Assembly: GCA_033852095.1 (NCBI GenBank)
Contig: JAWSVD010000097.1
Span: forward strand, 7,748-71,747
From: CALCKW01 sp033852095
GTDB lineage: Bacteria > Pseudomonadota > Gammaproteobacteria > CALCKW01
Direction: 5' to 3'
Length of the DNA: 64,000 bases
Shown here: in pieces, positions 50,017 to 59,082 of the stretch
Position numbering within the stretch: the stretch's first letter is position 1
Layout: the number at the start of each line of letters is the position of its first letter
The notes under the pieces: model-generated
Told to the model about the DNA's origin: nothing
The model's input: only the letters and a program-made list of their open reading frames with translations
Database searches by the model: none
Translations under genes and position numbers: made by a program

Positions 50017-51273
50017 ATGTCCTACAGTGCTTTTTCTTTGTTTCGCCACGCTTTGACCGGAAACCGACACTGGCCACGGGCGTGGCGAGATCCCGCGCCC
50101 AAAAAACGCTACCAGGTGATCATTGTTGGCGGCGGCGGGCACGGCTTGGCAACCGCCTATTACCTGGCCAAAGAGCACGGTATCCGAGACATCGCCGTAC
50201 TGGAAAAGGGCTACCTGGGCGGCGGCAACGTGGGGCGCAATACCACTATTGTGCGCTCCAACTACCTGCTGGACGGCAACGCGCCCTTTTACGAATTGAG
50301 CATGAAGCTCTGGGAAAAGCTCTCGCTGGAGCTGAATTACAACGTCATGTACAGCAGCCGGGGCGTGCTCAATCTGGCGCACAGCAAGGGCCAGTTTGAC
50401 GCATTCGCACGGCGCGGCAACAGCATGCGGCTCAACGGCATCGACGCCGAGCTCTTGAGCCGCGAAGAGGTGCAGGCGTCTGTGCCACACCTAGATTTCA
50501 GTGCGCAGGCACGTTTTCCCATCTTTGGTGGCCTGTGTCAGCCCAGAGGTGGCACCGCGCGACACGACGCCGTGGCCTGGGGTTATGCACGGGCCGCGGA
50601 TCAACTCGGCGTGGACCTCATTCAAAATTGCGAAGTCAGTGGTTTTCTGCGCGAGAATGGCGCGATTGTCGGTGTGCAGAGCAATCGCGGCGAGATACGC
50701 GCGGATAAAATCGGCTTGGCGGTGGCGGGCAACAGCAGCGTGGTCGCCGCGCTGGCGGGACTGGAGCGTTTGCCGATAGAGAGCCATGTACTGCAGGCTT
50801 TTGTCACCGAGGCCTATAAACCCTTTCTGGATACGGTGGTGACGTTCGGTGCGGGGCATTTTTATGTTTCCCAGTCCGACAAGGGCGGCTTGGTGTTTGG
50901 CGGTGACATCGACGGATACAACAGCTACGCGCAGCGCGGTTCACTGGCGGTTGCGGAGGACGTGATCACGGCTGGGCTTGCCATATTCCCGCAGCTGGGG
51001 CGTTTGAAGCTCTTGCGCAACTGGGGCGGCATCATGGACATGTCGATGGACGGTTCGCCGATTATCTGCAAAACCGAACAGCCCGGTCTGTACCTGAACG
51101 CGGGCTGGTGTTACGGCGGCTTCAAAGCAACGCCGGCATCGGGCTGGTGTTTTGCCCACACCATCGCCACGGATCAACCGCACCCGCTGAGTGCCGCTTT
51201 CAGCCTAGATCGCTTCAGTCGTGGTTACGCCATCGACGAGAAGGGGGTGGGACCTGTGCCCGGGCATCATTGA
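50017..51273 (+). CDS. soxB: Sarcosine oxidase beta subunit
   Basis: A 418-residue subunit of the heterotetrameric sarcosine oxidase. It carries the noncovalent FAD and the covalent FMN. The dinucleotide motif is YQVIIVGGGGHGLATAYYLA, followed by GGGNVGRNTTIVRSNYL. The His in GGTARHDAVAWGYARAA is the expected covalent FMN attachment site. It converts sarcosine to glycine, with the methyl group passed to THF. First gene of soxBDAG. Confidence 0.95.
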   Translation: MSYSAFSLFRHALTGNRHWPRAWRDPAPKKRYQVIIVGGGGHGLATAYYLAKEHGIRDIAVLEKGYLGGGNVGRNTTIVRSNYLLDGNAPFYELSMKLWEKLSLELNYNVMYSSRGVLNLAHSKGQFDAFARRGNSMRLNGIDAELLSREEVQASVPHLDFSAQARFPIFGGLCQPRGGTARHDAVAWGYARAADQLGVDLIQNCEVSGFLRENGAIVGVQSNRGEIRADKIGLAVAGNSSVVAALAGLERLPIESHVLQAFVTEAYKPFLDTVVTFGAGHFYVSQSDKGGLVFGGDIDGYNSYAQRGSLAVAEDVITAGLAIFPQLGRLKLLRNWGGIMDMSMDGSPIICKTEQPGLYLNAGWCYGGFKATPASGWCFAHTIATDQPHPLSAAFSLDRFSRGYAIDEKGVGPVPGHH

Positions 51274-51385
51274 TCAATCAGGCGATCAATCCAACAGGCG
51301 CAAGCGCCTCGCCCAAACGCCAGTGGCGGCATGCGCTCGCTTTTGCTGTCCCAGATTAACTACAAGCGCCAAGGATACCGTTCAG

Positions 51386-51667
51386 ATGTTGAGCATTGAT
51401 TGCCCCCAGTGTGGGCCACGAGATCACACCGAGTTCAGCTACGGCGGCGATGCCCGTGTGCAGCGGCCCGCGGCCGATTGTGATGATCCCACTGTCTGGC
51501 ACGACTATGTTTACGCGCGTGAGAACCCCCGCGGTGTGCACCACGAATTGTGGCAGCACAGCCAAGGCTGCCGCAGTTGGCTCGAGCTGCAGCGTCACAC
51601 GGTGACACACGAAATAACGCAGGTACGGCTGGCCGTCGGTGGCTCCGTTTCTGGGGGCAGTCGATGA
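51386..51667 (+). CDS. soxD: Sarcosine oxidase delta subunit
   Basis: A 93-residue zinc-binding subunit. It starts with SIDCPQCGPRDHTEFSYGG and contains WHDYVYARENPRG and HELWQHSQGCRSWLELQR, giving the Cys/His ligands of the zinc site. The frame is open further upstream but this ATG matches the family start. The stop overlaps the soxA start (ATGA). Confidence 0.95.
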   Translation: MLSIDCPQCGPRDHTEFSYGGDARVQRPAADCDDPTVWHDYVYARENPRGVHHELWQHSQGCRSWLELQRHTVTHEITQVRLAVGGSVSGGSR

Positions 51668-54663
51668 TAGAGCAGCCCTTCAGACTGGCCACGGGCGGCC
51701 TTGTCGACCGCGCGCAAGCGATAGACTTCGTCTACAACGGGACTTATTACAAGGGCTATCAGGGGGACAGTTTGGCTTCGGCGCTGCTGGCCAATGGTGA
51801 GCGGGTGCTGGCGCGCAGCTTTAAATACCACCGGCCGCGAGGGGTGTTCAGTGCCGGGCCCGAAGAGCCCAGCGCTTTGTTGACGGTTGGTTGGGGGACG
51901 CGGCGTGAGCCCAACGCCTTGGCGACCCTGCAGCCGCTGTACGACGGACTGGTCGCCAGCAGTCAAAACTGCTGGCCCTCGCCGCGCTTTGATCTGGGCG
52001 CGGTGAACTCTTGGTTTGCGCCCTTGCTGAGCGCGGGTTTTTACTACAAGACCTTTATGTGGCCAGGTCATTCGGCCTGGATGCGATTTGAAAAAATCAT
52101 CCGCAAAGCCGCGGGCATGGGCGAGGCGAGCCGTGCGCCCGACCCCGATATCTACCGCAAGAGCCACGCCTTTTGTGATGTCTTGGTGGTGGGGGCGGGG
52201 CCCGCTGGTTTGATGGCCGCCGAGGCGGCGGCCGACACGGGCGCGCGTGTCTGGCTGGTGGATGAACAGCCGCGATTGGGCGGGCAGTTGAATCGTGAGA
52301 CAGAGCTCATCGATGGCTTGGATGGCCATGATTGGGCGGCGCGGCGAGTGGCGCGCCTGCAGAAAAACGACGCGGTGACGGTATTGGCAAATACCACCGT
52401 ATTTGCCGCCTACGACAACATGAGCTTTGGGCTGGTGGAGCGCTGCGGTGTGTTGCAGCACAAGCCGGAGACCCGTCAGCGCCTGTGGATGCTGCGTGCT
52501 TCGCGGGTAATATATGCCACGGGTGCCATCGAGCGTCCGCTGCTGTTCGCTGACAATGATCGCCCCGGTGTGATGCAGGCCAACGCGGTGCGCAGCTACA
52601 ACAACCAATACGGCGTGAGCTGTGGTCACCGCACCTTGCTCTACACCAACAACGACAGCGCCTACCAGACAGCGGTCGATTTATGCAGCAGTGGCCAGGC
52701 CGTTGTGGGGGTGGTGGATGTGCGTGCGCAGATCAACCCCGATCTAGCGCAGCAGATGCATGAGCTGGGCGTGCCAGTTAAACTGGCCACAGCCGTGCAG
52801 CGCGCCAAGGGACGCCAAGTGGTTGCGGGAGCTGAGCTGATTGCTCTGGACGGTTCCGGTGCTGCAGTGTCGACGGTGGATTGCGATTGCATCGCGGTTT
52901 CGGGCGGTTGGTCGCCGAATGTGCAGCTGCACAGTATGGTGGCGGGCATGCCAGGGTTTGATGCGGATCTGGTGGCGATGTTGTCCCGACAGCTGCCCGC
53001 TGCGTACCAGAGTGTTGGCGCCTGCAGTGGCAGCTACTGCTTGCAAGCCTGTTTAGAGCAGGGCGCGCTGGCGGGCGCAAGTGCGGGGGATTCTCTGGGC
53101 TTTAGTGGGCAGGCGGCCGCGGGCTTTAGTGGCCAGCCAGCCGCCGTGCCCATGGCAGGCAAGCACACGTTGAGTGCGGTGGAAGCATTCTGGCAACCAC
53201 CGAGCGCCAAGGGCAAGCAGTTTGTGGATCTGCAGCACGATGTCTGCCGTTCGGATATCGCGCAGGCGCACAGTGAGGGTTTTCAATCGGTGGAACACCT
53301 CAAGCGCTACACCACCCTGGGCATGGCAGGTGATCAGGGCCGCAGCAGCAACCTCAATGCGCTCGCCTTGATGGCCGAGCACCGCGGGGTTGAGATATCC
53401 GCCGTCGGCAGCACCAGCAGCCGACCGCCCGTGTCGCCGGTTGCGCTGGGGGTGTTCGGCGGGCTCGAACGGGGCCAGCACTTCAGGCCCTATAGGCGCT
53501 CACCGATGCAAGCATGGCATGACGCGCGCGGCGCCGTGTTGCAAGAGGCGGGGCTGTGGCGCCGCCCGCAGTATTATCCCATCGGCGGCGAAAGCCTCGA
53601 AGAGGCCTACCGGCGCGAGGCTGCACACGTGCGCCAGAAGGTGGGCATTGTGGACGTCAGCTCGCTCGGGAAAATTCAAATCAACGGCCCGGACAGCGCG
53701 GAATTTTTGCACCGCGTGTACGTCAATAATTGGCTGAAGCTGCCAGTGGGAAAGGCCCGCTATGGAGTGATGCTGCGCGAAGACGGCATGGTGCTGGACG
53801 ACGGCACCACCTCGCGCTGGGGCGAGCACGACTACTTGATGACCACCACCACGGCAAATGCCGGCGCCGTCATGCTGCATCTGGAGCATCTGCTGCAAGT
53901 TGTGTGGCCCGATCTGCGGGTGCGCATCAGCTCCGTGACGGAGCAGTGGGCAGGCATGGCGGTGGCTGGCCCCAACAGCCGTGAACTATTGCAAGCGTGC
54001 GTCACCGGGCTGGACCTGAGCAATGAGAGTTTTCCCTTTATGGCGGTTGCCGAGGCGCAGATCGGCGAAGTGCCTGTGCGCTTGCTGCGCATCAGCTTCT
54101 CCGGCGAGCTCGCCTACGAGGTGTATGCGCCGGCCAACCACGGGCAGAGCGTGTGGGAGGCGATAATGCGTGCGGGGGAGATCCACGACATCATGCCCTA
54201 CGGCACGGAGGCCTTGGGGGCGCTGCGCATCGAGAAGGGCCACGTGACCGGTAACGAGCTCGATGGCCGCACAACGCTGGGCGATGTGGGCATGGCGGCC
54301 ATGGCCAATCAGAACAAAGATTTCATAGGCCGGATGTTGATGCGGCGCGAGGGTTTGGTGGCGACAGATCGGCCGGTGCTCAGTGGCTTTAAATCAGTTG
54401 ATCCATCCGAGCCGCTGCAAGCGGGGGCTATTTTGTTGCGCGGTGCGGAGGCCGAAGTGGAGGCGGAAAAGCTGGGTCACATCAGCTCAGTGACATTCAG
54501 TCCGGCCCTGGGCCAGCACATTGCGCTGGGCTTCTTGCAGCAGGCCAGGCAGCGCACGGGTGATCGACTCTACGCTGTCTACCCGCTGCGAGATCACGCC
54601 GTCGAGGTGGAGGTCTGCGAACCGTGTTTTCTGGACCCTGAAGGAGGGCGTACACGTGCTTAA
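51664..54663 (+). CDS. soxA: Sarcosine oxidase alpha subunit
   Basis: A 999-residue subunit. The N-terminal domain has TYYKGYQGDSLASALLANGE and FKYHRPRGVFSAG. An NAD-binding Rossmann domain follows (DVLVVGAGPAGLMAAEAA, about residue 178). The C-terminal 400 residues form a GcvT-like aminomethyltransferase domain (YGVMLREDGMVLDDGTTSRW, and the EALGALRIEKGHV segment) that captures the methyl group on tetrahydrofolate. Length and order match SoxA. It is coupled to soxD and overlaps soxG by 8 bases. Confidence 0.96.
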   Translation: MIEQPFRLATGGLVDRAQAIDFVYNGTYYKGYQGDSLASALLANGERVLARSFKYHRPRGVFSAGPEEPSALLTVGWGTRREPNALATLQPLYDGLVASSQNCWPSPRFDLGAVNSWFAPLLSAGFYYKTFMWPGHSAWMRFEKIIRKAAGMGEASRAPDPDIYRKSHAFCDVLVVGAGPAGLMAAEAAADTGARVWLVDEQPRLGGQLNRETELIDGLDGHDWAARRVARLQKNDAVTVLANTTVFAAYDNMSFGLVERCGVLQHKPETRQRLWMLRASRVIYATGAIERPLLFADNDRPGVMQANAVRSYNNQYGVSCGHRTLLYTNNDSAYQTAVDLCSSGQAVVGVVDVRAQINPDLAQQMHELGVPVKLATAVQRAKGRQVVAGAELIALDGSGAAVSTVDCDCIAVSGGWSPNVQLHSMVAGMPGFDADLVAMLSRQLPAAYQSVGACSGSYCLQACLEQGALAGASAGDSLGFSGQAAAGFSGQPAAVPMAGKHTLSAVEAFWQPPSAKGKQFVDLQHDVCRSDIAQAHSEGFQSVEHLKRYTTLGMAGDQGRSSNLNALALMAEHRGVEISAVGSTSSRPPVSPVALGVFGGLERGQHFRPYRRSPMQAWHDARGAVLQEAGLWRRPQYYPIGGESLEEAYRREAAHVRQKVGIVDVSSLGKIQINGPDSAEFLHRVYVNNWLKLPVGKARYGVMLREDGMVLDDGTTSRWGEHDYLMTTTTANAGAVMLHLEHLLQVVWPDLRVRISSVTEQWAGMAVAGPNSRELLQACVTGLDLSNESFPFMAVAEAQIGEVPVRLLRISFSGELAYEVYAPANHGQSVWEAIMRAGEIHDIMPYGTEALGALRIEKGHVTGNELDGRTTLGDVGMAAMANQNKDFIGRMLMRREGLVATDRPVLSGFKSVDPSEPLQAGAILLRGAEAEVEAEKLGHISSVTFSPALGQHIALGFLQQARQRTGDRLYAVYPLRDHAVEVEVCEPCFLDPEGGRTRA

Positions 54664-55240
54664 ATCTTATTCTGCATTGGCCGCTGTGCCCGCTGTTTGG
54701 ACCGGCGCTGCGGTGCATCTTTCCGAGTTGGCGGGTCTTTCCATCTGGCAGCTTGACGCCTGGCAGCACAGCGAACGGCAGGTCTGCGAATTGTTGGCTG
54801 ATATCACGGGCTTGGATGTTGCTGTCGGTGCTTCAGCGGTGTCGGCAGACGGTGTGCGTGTGCTCTGGGCAGGCCCGGCGCGTTACTGGTTGGTGTGCAG
54901 CGAGGGCCACGCCAAAGCGTATGCGCTGCGCGCAGCGCTCGATGTTACACACGGCAGCATGAATGACATCAGCGACAGCCGCTGCGTTATTTCGCTGCGC
55001 GGCCCAGCTGCAGAAGCCTTGTTACAAGGGGGGGTGGCGGTTGATTTGCATCCTGGCAGTTATGCTGTGCAGCAAGTCCTGTTGACGGCTCTGGGTCAGC
55101 ACACGCCGATCACTTTGCAGCGCGTGGATCATGAGATCTTTGAGCTCTATGTCTACCGCAGCTACGCCCAGCACACGCTGGAGTGGTTAATTGCCAGTGC
55201 CGAGCCCTTTGGTGTCAGCTGGCAGACCCAAGGAATGTAG
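54656..55240 (+). CDS. soxG: Sarcosine oxidase gamma subunit
   Basis: A 194-residue subunit. GTG 54656 follows AGGAGG at 8 bases. It resembles a degenerate GcvT-like fold (WAGPARYWLVC, DISDSRCVISLRGPAAEALL, FELYVYRSYAQHTLEWL). It completes the heterotetramer encoded by soxBDAG. It is convergent with the TraB/GumN gene, with only 11 bases between the stops. Confidence 0.92.
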   Translation: MLKSYSALAAVPAVWTGAAVHLSELAGLSIWQLDAWQHSERQVCELLADITGLDVAVGASAVSADGVRVLWAGPARYWLVCSEGHAKAYALRAALDVTHGSMNDISDSRCVISLRGPAAEALLQGGVAVDLHPGSYAVQQVLLTALGQHTPITLQRVDHEIFELYVYRSYAQHTLEWLIASAEPFGVSWQTQGM

Positions 55241-55251
55241 CCGGGCCTGCT

Positions 55252-56121
55252 TTACATCTGCTCCACGGTGTAACCCAGGCCTTCGAGTTGGTTGAGCAGG
55301 CCATCGGCCCCCACGAGATGTGCCGCACCCACCAAGACAAGCTCGGTGTCTTGGCTTTCCAGCATGTCGATAAATTTCGGCAGCCAGGCGAGGTTTCGAT
55401 CCACCAGCAAGCTCTGGTAGATGCCGGGGAAATCCTCGACCAAGGACGACAGGGTGATGTCGTTCAGTGTCTCGGCGTGGCCGCCGCGCCAGGCGGCTTT
55501 CATGTTGTGCAATAGCTCGGGCAGTGCCTCGAGCTCTTGCAGAGTTTTGCGGATGAAAGTGTCTTCTTGGCCCGTGCCCATCGCCGCTATTTTGTGGATC
55601 TGGCTGCTCGCTGTCTCCAGCTCACCGATCGATTTGTTGTCGCGCGTGGCGCGAGAGCTGAAGTATTGATCCACACCGACACCCGCGAGCCCGAGGCGCC
55701 GCAGCTCGAGCATGGTCATGGTGATCGACAGCATGCCTGGCTTGTATTTTCTCAGGCTCTGCAGGGGCACCCCGCGGCTGTGCAGATAGTCCTGCAGCTG
55801 CTGCTCCGTGTCGGCGCGCAGAAACTGCTCGATGTGCTCGCCTCTCTGATACATCAGATGCGGTAACATGCGCTGCATAAAAGCGGGGTTTTGCAAGGTG
55901 GAAAGATCTGTCTCAAACACCACGGTACTGGCATTTTTGTAAGCCTGGTCAAAGGCGAGGGGCAGGGGGTAGTCGGCGTCGCTGAGCACGTGAATCGTAC
56001 CGCCCAAGTAGAGCATTTTTTCACCCGAAGACACCTTCCAGACCGGCGCCTTTGCTGCGGCAGCAGCCGGCAGCAGCAGGCTTGCCATGACCATCAATAA
56101 TCGGGCGCTTTTTTGCAGCAT
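55252..56121 (-). CDS. TraB/GumN family exported protein
   Basis: A 289-residue protein with a signal peptide (ARLLMVMASLLLPAAAAAKA). The conserved GxxH element is LGGTIHVLSDADYPLP; the second GxxH-type element is VLVGAAHLVGADGLLNQLEGLGYTVEQM at the C-terminus (GAAH). The family includes Tiki-type metalloproteases and heme-binding members, so the function is uncertain. It stands alone between soxG and fur. Confidence 0.85.
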   Translation of the reverse strand: MLQKSARLLMVMASLLLPAAAAAKAPVWKVSSGEKMLYLGGTIHVLSDADYPLPLAFDQAYKNASTVVFETDLSTLQNPAFMQRMLPHLMYQRGEHIEQFLRADTEQQLQDYLHSRGVPLQSLRKYKPGMLSITMTMLELRRLGLAGVGVDQYFSSRATRDNKSIGELETASSQIHKIAAMGTGQEDTFIRKTLQELEALPELLHNMKAAWRGGHAETLNDITLSSLVEDFPGIYQSLLVDRNLAWLPKFIDMLESQDTELVLVGAAHLVGADGLLNQLEGLGYTVEQM

Positions 56122-56504
56122 TGTTGTTTTCCAGTGGCGGGTGCTAATCGTACCTAGAGTATGTCGGCGCTGCAGTTCTGGGCTGAACGATTTGAGTGTC
56201 TAAGTTTGGTGTAGGAATGACAATCTTGTGAGTTCCGCAGCAGTGCCGTGTTCGATCCCTCTCAGGCGCACATAATCATGCTGGCCGAGCAGGTACGCGC
56301 ATCAATGGGCAATCGGCGGATGTCACAGGGAATTACTTGGCAAGCAGAGAGCGGCTCAAAGCCAATGCATCGGGTATCTGGGGCAAAGACGCGGGCTGCT
56401 TTGCTCGCGGCGTGGAGCGCCAGTTGAGCCCAGAGCCGGCAAAATTTGCTGCCACTTTCGGCCCGAGCTGGAATCGTTTATCAGAGCCTGTAGAGAGGGG
56501 GAGG
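56122..56504. other. Gene-free stretch between the TraB/GumN gene and fur
   Basis: About 380 bases with no supported gene. It should hold the promoter of the TraB/GumN gene and the end of the fur transcript. I saw no clear terminator or operator; a short forward frame overlaps fur in antisense and has no ribosome site. Confidence 0.35.
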
Positions 56505-56930
56505 CTAGCGCCCAGCCTTTCCTGTCTTCACTTTGTTGCGCTCGCCGTAGACGACGATGGTGTGGTCGTTCATGGTGTAACCCAGCTCTTCGGAGATTTC
56601 AAGTAGCCGCTGCTCGATGATGGGGTCGTTGAATTCCTCGACGTGGCCTGTTTTTACGCAGACGATGTGCGAGTGGTCGTCGTCGTCATTGAGCTCAAAC
56701 AGTGCTTGCCCACCGTCGAAGTGCCGACGCGACACCAAGCCCGCAGATTCAAACTGGGTGAGTACACGGTAGACCGTCGCCAAACCAACTTCACTGTCCG
56801 CCTCAATCAAGCGCTTGTACACTTCTTCTGCGCTTAAGTGCCGATGTTCACTTGCTTCCAAAACCTCCAGCACACGTAGACGTGGCAAGGTGACTTTGAG
56901 ACCGGCTTCTTTGAGGTTTTGAGTGGACAT
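56505..56930 (-). CDS. fur: Ferric uptake regulator
   Basis: A 141-residue Fur protein. The DNA-binding domain begins KEAGLKVTLPRLRVLEVLE, with HRHLSAEEVYKRL and GLATVYRVLTQFESAGLV. The metal-binding part is DDDDHSHIVCVKTGHVEEF, with only one Cys where E. coli Fur has CxxC, the same situation as in Pseudomonas Fur. The ATG follows AGGAGAATTC. It lies 20 bases after the iron permease stop on the same strand, so at least part of its expression may come from the permease promoter. Confidence 0.97.
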   Translation of the reverse strand: MSTQNLKEAGLKVTLPRLRVLEVLEASEHRHLSAEEVYKRLIEADSEVGLATVYRVLTQFESAGLVSRRHFDGGQALFELNDDDDHSHIVCVKTGHVEEFNDPIIEQRLLEISEELGYTMNDHTIVVYGERNKVKTGKAGR

Positions 56931-56950
56931 GAATTCTCCTGCGTTGGGCG

Positions 56951-58675
56951 TCAGTATACCTCAGCCTGTAGAGAATTCTCGTCTTTCCACTTTTTGCGTT
57001 TTGCAGCGCGAACCCGCTGGCTGCCGGGGCGTGATTGCCTGATCGCCCGCGACAGCACAATCACCGGAATTAAACCGCAGGCAACGATGGTCAGTGCGGG
57101 CAGGGCAGCTTCGGCCAAACGCTCATCAGAAGCCAATTCATAAGTGCGAACCGCCAGTGTATTAAAGTTAAAAGGGCGCAGCACCAGGGTCGCAGGCAGC
57201 TCTTTGAGCACGTCCACAAAAACGATCAATACGGCGGTGAGTACGCTGCCACGTACCACGGGAAGATGAATTCGGCGCAATACCTGGCCCTCGGAGCAGC
57301 CCAGTGTGCGTGCCGCTTCGTCCACGCTGGGTTTGATTTTCTGCAGGCCGGACTCCACCGTGTTCAGCGCCACGGCGAGAAATCGCACCGTGTAGGCAAA
57401 GATCAGCGCGAACAAACTGCCGCTCAATAATAAACCGGTGCGGAAAGCAAAGGTTTCTTCGGCCCAGAGATCGACCCAGTTATCGATGGCGCCCAGAGGG
57501 ATCAACACGCCGATGGCCACCACGGTGCCGGGAATGGCGTAGCCACTGGTGCAGAGCCGGATCAGTATTTGTACAAAACGTGAGCGGCTGTTGCGTTGCG
57601 CCAGGGCAAGCAGCAGTGCGGGTATCAGGATCACCACCGACGCTGTCAGTGCCAGCGAGACACTGTTAGCCATGAGCTGCAAAAAATCCGCGTCCAGTGT
57701 CTCGTGCCAGTGGCGCAGCGCCAGTGTGCCGAGCTGTGCTGCGGGCAGCACAAATCCGAGCACGACCGGCAGCAGGCAGACCGTGCAGGCCAGCGCGGCA
57801 CGCCAACCGCTGAGCGCGGTGGGTCTGAGTGGCATCACCCGCTCGGTGGTGAAGTGATACTTCGCCCGTTGGCGCGATATGCGTTCCAGCGCCAATAAAC
57901 TCAGCACAAACACCAGCAGTATGCCCGCCAAGCGCGCGGCGCCCGCCGTGTCGTAGAGCCCGAACCAGGTACGAAAAATACCCGTGGTGAAGGTCTGCAC
58001 GCCAAAGTACTCGACGGTGCCGAAGTCGGCCAGAGTCTCCATCATCACCAGCGCGAGCCCGGTGACAATGGCAGGCCGGGCCAGTGGCAGGGCAACCCTG
58101 AAAAATGCGCTGCTGCCGGCGCAGCCAAGGCTGCGGCTGGCCTCGAGCAGGCAGACGGATTGGCTGATGAAGGCGGCCCTGGCCAGCAGGTAGACATACG
58201 GGTAGAGCACCAGCGACAGCATCGCTGTGGCGCCGCCGAGTGAGCGAATGGGGGGGAACCAGTAGTCCTGTCGCGACCAGCCCATCAGCTCGCGCAGCCC
58301 TAGCTGCACGGGGCCCGCGTATTCCAGCAGGCCGGTGTAGCTGTAGGCAATGATATAGGCGGGCATCGCCAGCGGCAGCAGCAGCGCCCACTCAAAGACG
58401 CGGCGGCCCGGAAAGTCGAACAGGGTTGCGAGCCAGGCGGTACTGACGCCCAGCAGGCTGGTGCCCACCGCGACGCCTGCCATGAGCAGCAGGGAATTGA
58501 GCACATAGACGGGCAGCACGGTGTCCATCAAGTGTTGGAAGTTGCCTTCACTGGGCGCGACCACGTAATACAAAATCGTGGCAACTGGGGTGAGCATCAC
58601 CGCCGCCATGAGCACAGCGGTGCTGGACCACAGCCATCGACTCGATCGCGCGGTGTGTCTAGCCTCTGTACTCAA
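56951..58675 (-). CDS. fbpB: Ferric iron ABC transporter permease (FbpB/HitB type)
   Basis: A 574-residue membrane protein made of two permease halves with about 12 transmembrane segments. Each half has an EAA loop: EASRSLGCAGSSAFFRVALPLARP in the first and DEAARTLGCSEGQVLRRIHLPVVRG in the second (the first conserved Glu/Asp is visible). This double-permease form is typical of ferric iron transporters. The binding protein is encoded at 60607-61629; no ATPase gene is in the window. A Fur-box-like site lies about 130 bases upstream. Confidence 0.92.
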   Translation of the reverse strand: MSTEARHTARSSRWLWSSTAVLMAAVMLTPVATILYYVVAPSEGNFQHLMDTVLPVYVLNSLLLMAGVAVGTSLLGVSTAWLATLFDFPGRRVFEWALLLPLAMPAYIIAYSYTGLLEYAGPVQLGLRELMGWSRQDYWFPPIRSLGGATAMLSLVLYPYVYLLARAAFISQSVCLLEASRSLGCAGSSAFFRVALPLARPAIVTGLALVMMETLADFGTVEYFGVQTFTTGIFRTWFGLYDTAGAARLAGILLVFVLSLLALERISRQRAKYHFTTERVMPLRPTALSGWRAALACTVCLLPVVLGFVLPAAQLGTLALRHWHETLDADFLQLMANSVSLALTASVVILIPALLLALAQRNSRSRFVQILIRLCTSGYAIPGTVVAIGVLIPLGAIDNWVDLWAEETFAFRTGLLLSGSLFALIFAYTVRFLAVALNTVESGLQKIKPSVDEAARTLGCSEGQVLRRIHLPVVRGSVLTAVLIVFVDVLKELPATLVLRPFNFNTLAVRTYELASDERLAEAALPALTIVACGLIPVIVLSRAIRQSRPGSQRVRAAKRKKWKDENSLQAEVY

Positions 58676-58806
58676 GAGCTGGCGCTCGCTGAGTCCGGCG
58701 ATCTGTGCGTCGCGCAGGGGGGCTGGCTGAAGGCGTGTTCTGGCATGGTGTGGCGCATGAACTCTTCGCGGAAGAGGCCGTCATGTTAATAGCGTTTGGC
58801 CTGAAC

Positions 58807-58825
58807 TGCAATGATAATGGTTTTC
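58807..58825 (-). promoter_or_regulatory. Fur-box-like site upstream of the iron permease
   Basis: The 19-mer here contains the core AATGATAATGGTTTTC and, by my count, agrees with the GATAATGATAATCATTATC consensus at 13 of 19 positions. It is located 132 bases upstream of the fbpB start, within the 407-base gap to the divergent GTPase gene. Fur repression of the permease, and so of fur as the second gene, is the natural reading. Confidence 0.55.
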
Positions 58826-59082
58826 AACACGCTATCGATTCTTAACATCAATGATGCATAGCGATCGCTGGTGTTGGTTGGGTATAGCGAGTTGTAGCGG
58901 CTGCTAATGCCCGGCCACGGAGAGGGCGCACTGGGTGCAGGCTCTGCACTGAGTTGGATCTGGTGATAGCTCTAAAACAAGTCGCTTTCTTAGAATGTGA
59001 CAATGTCGCCTGAAGTCAAAGCGATAACAGGGTTCTGCCGTTATACTGTCTCTTTTGCTTACGGTTATCAGCTGGAGAGAGC

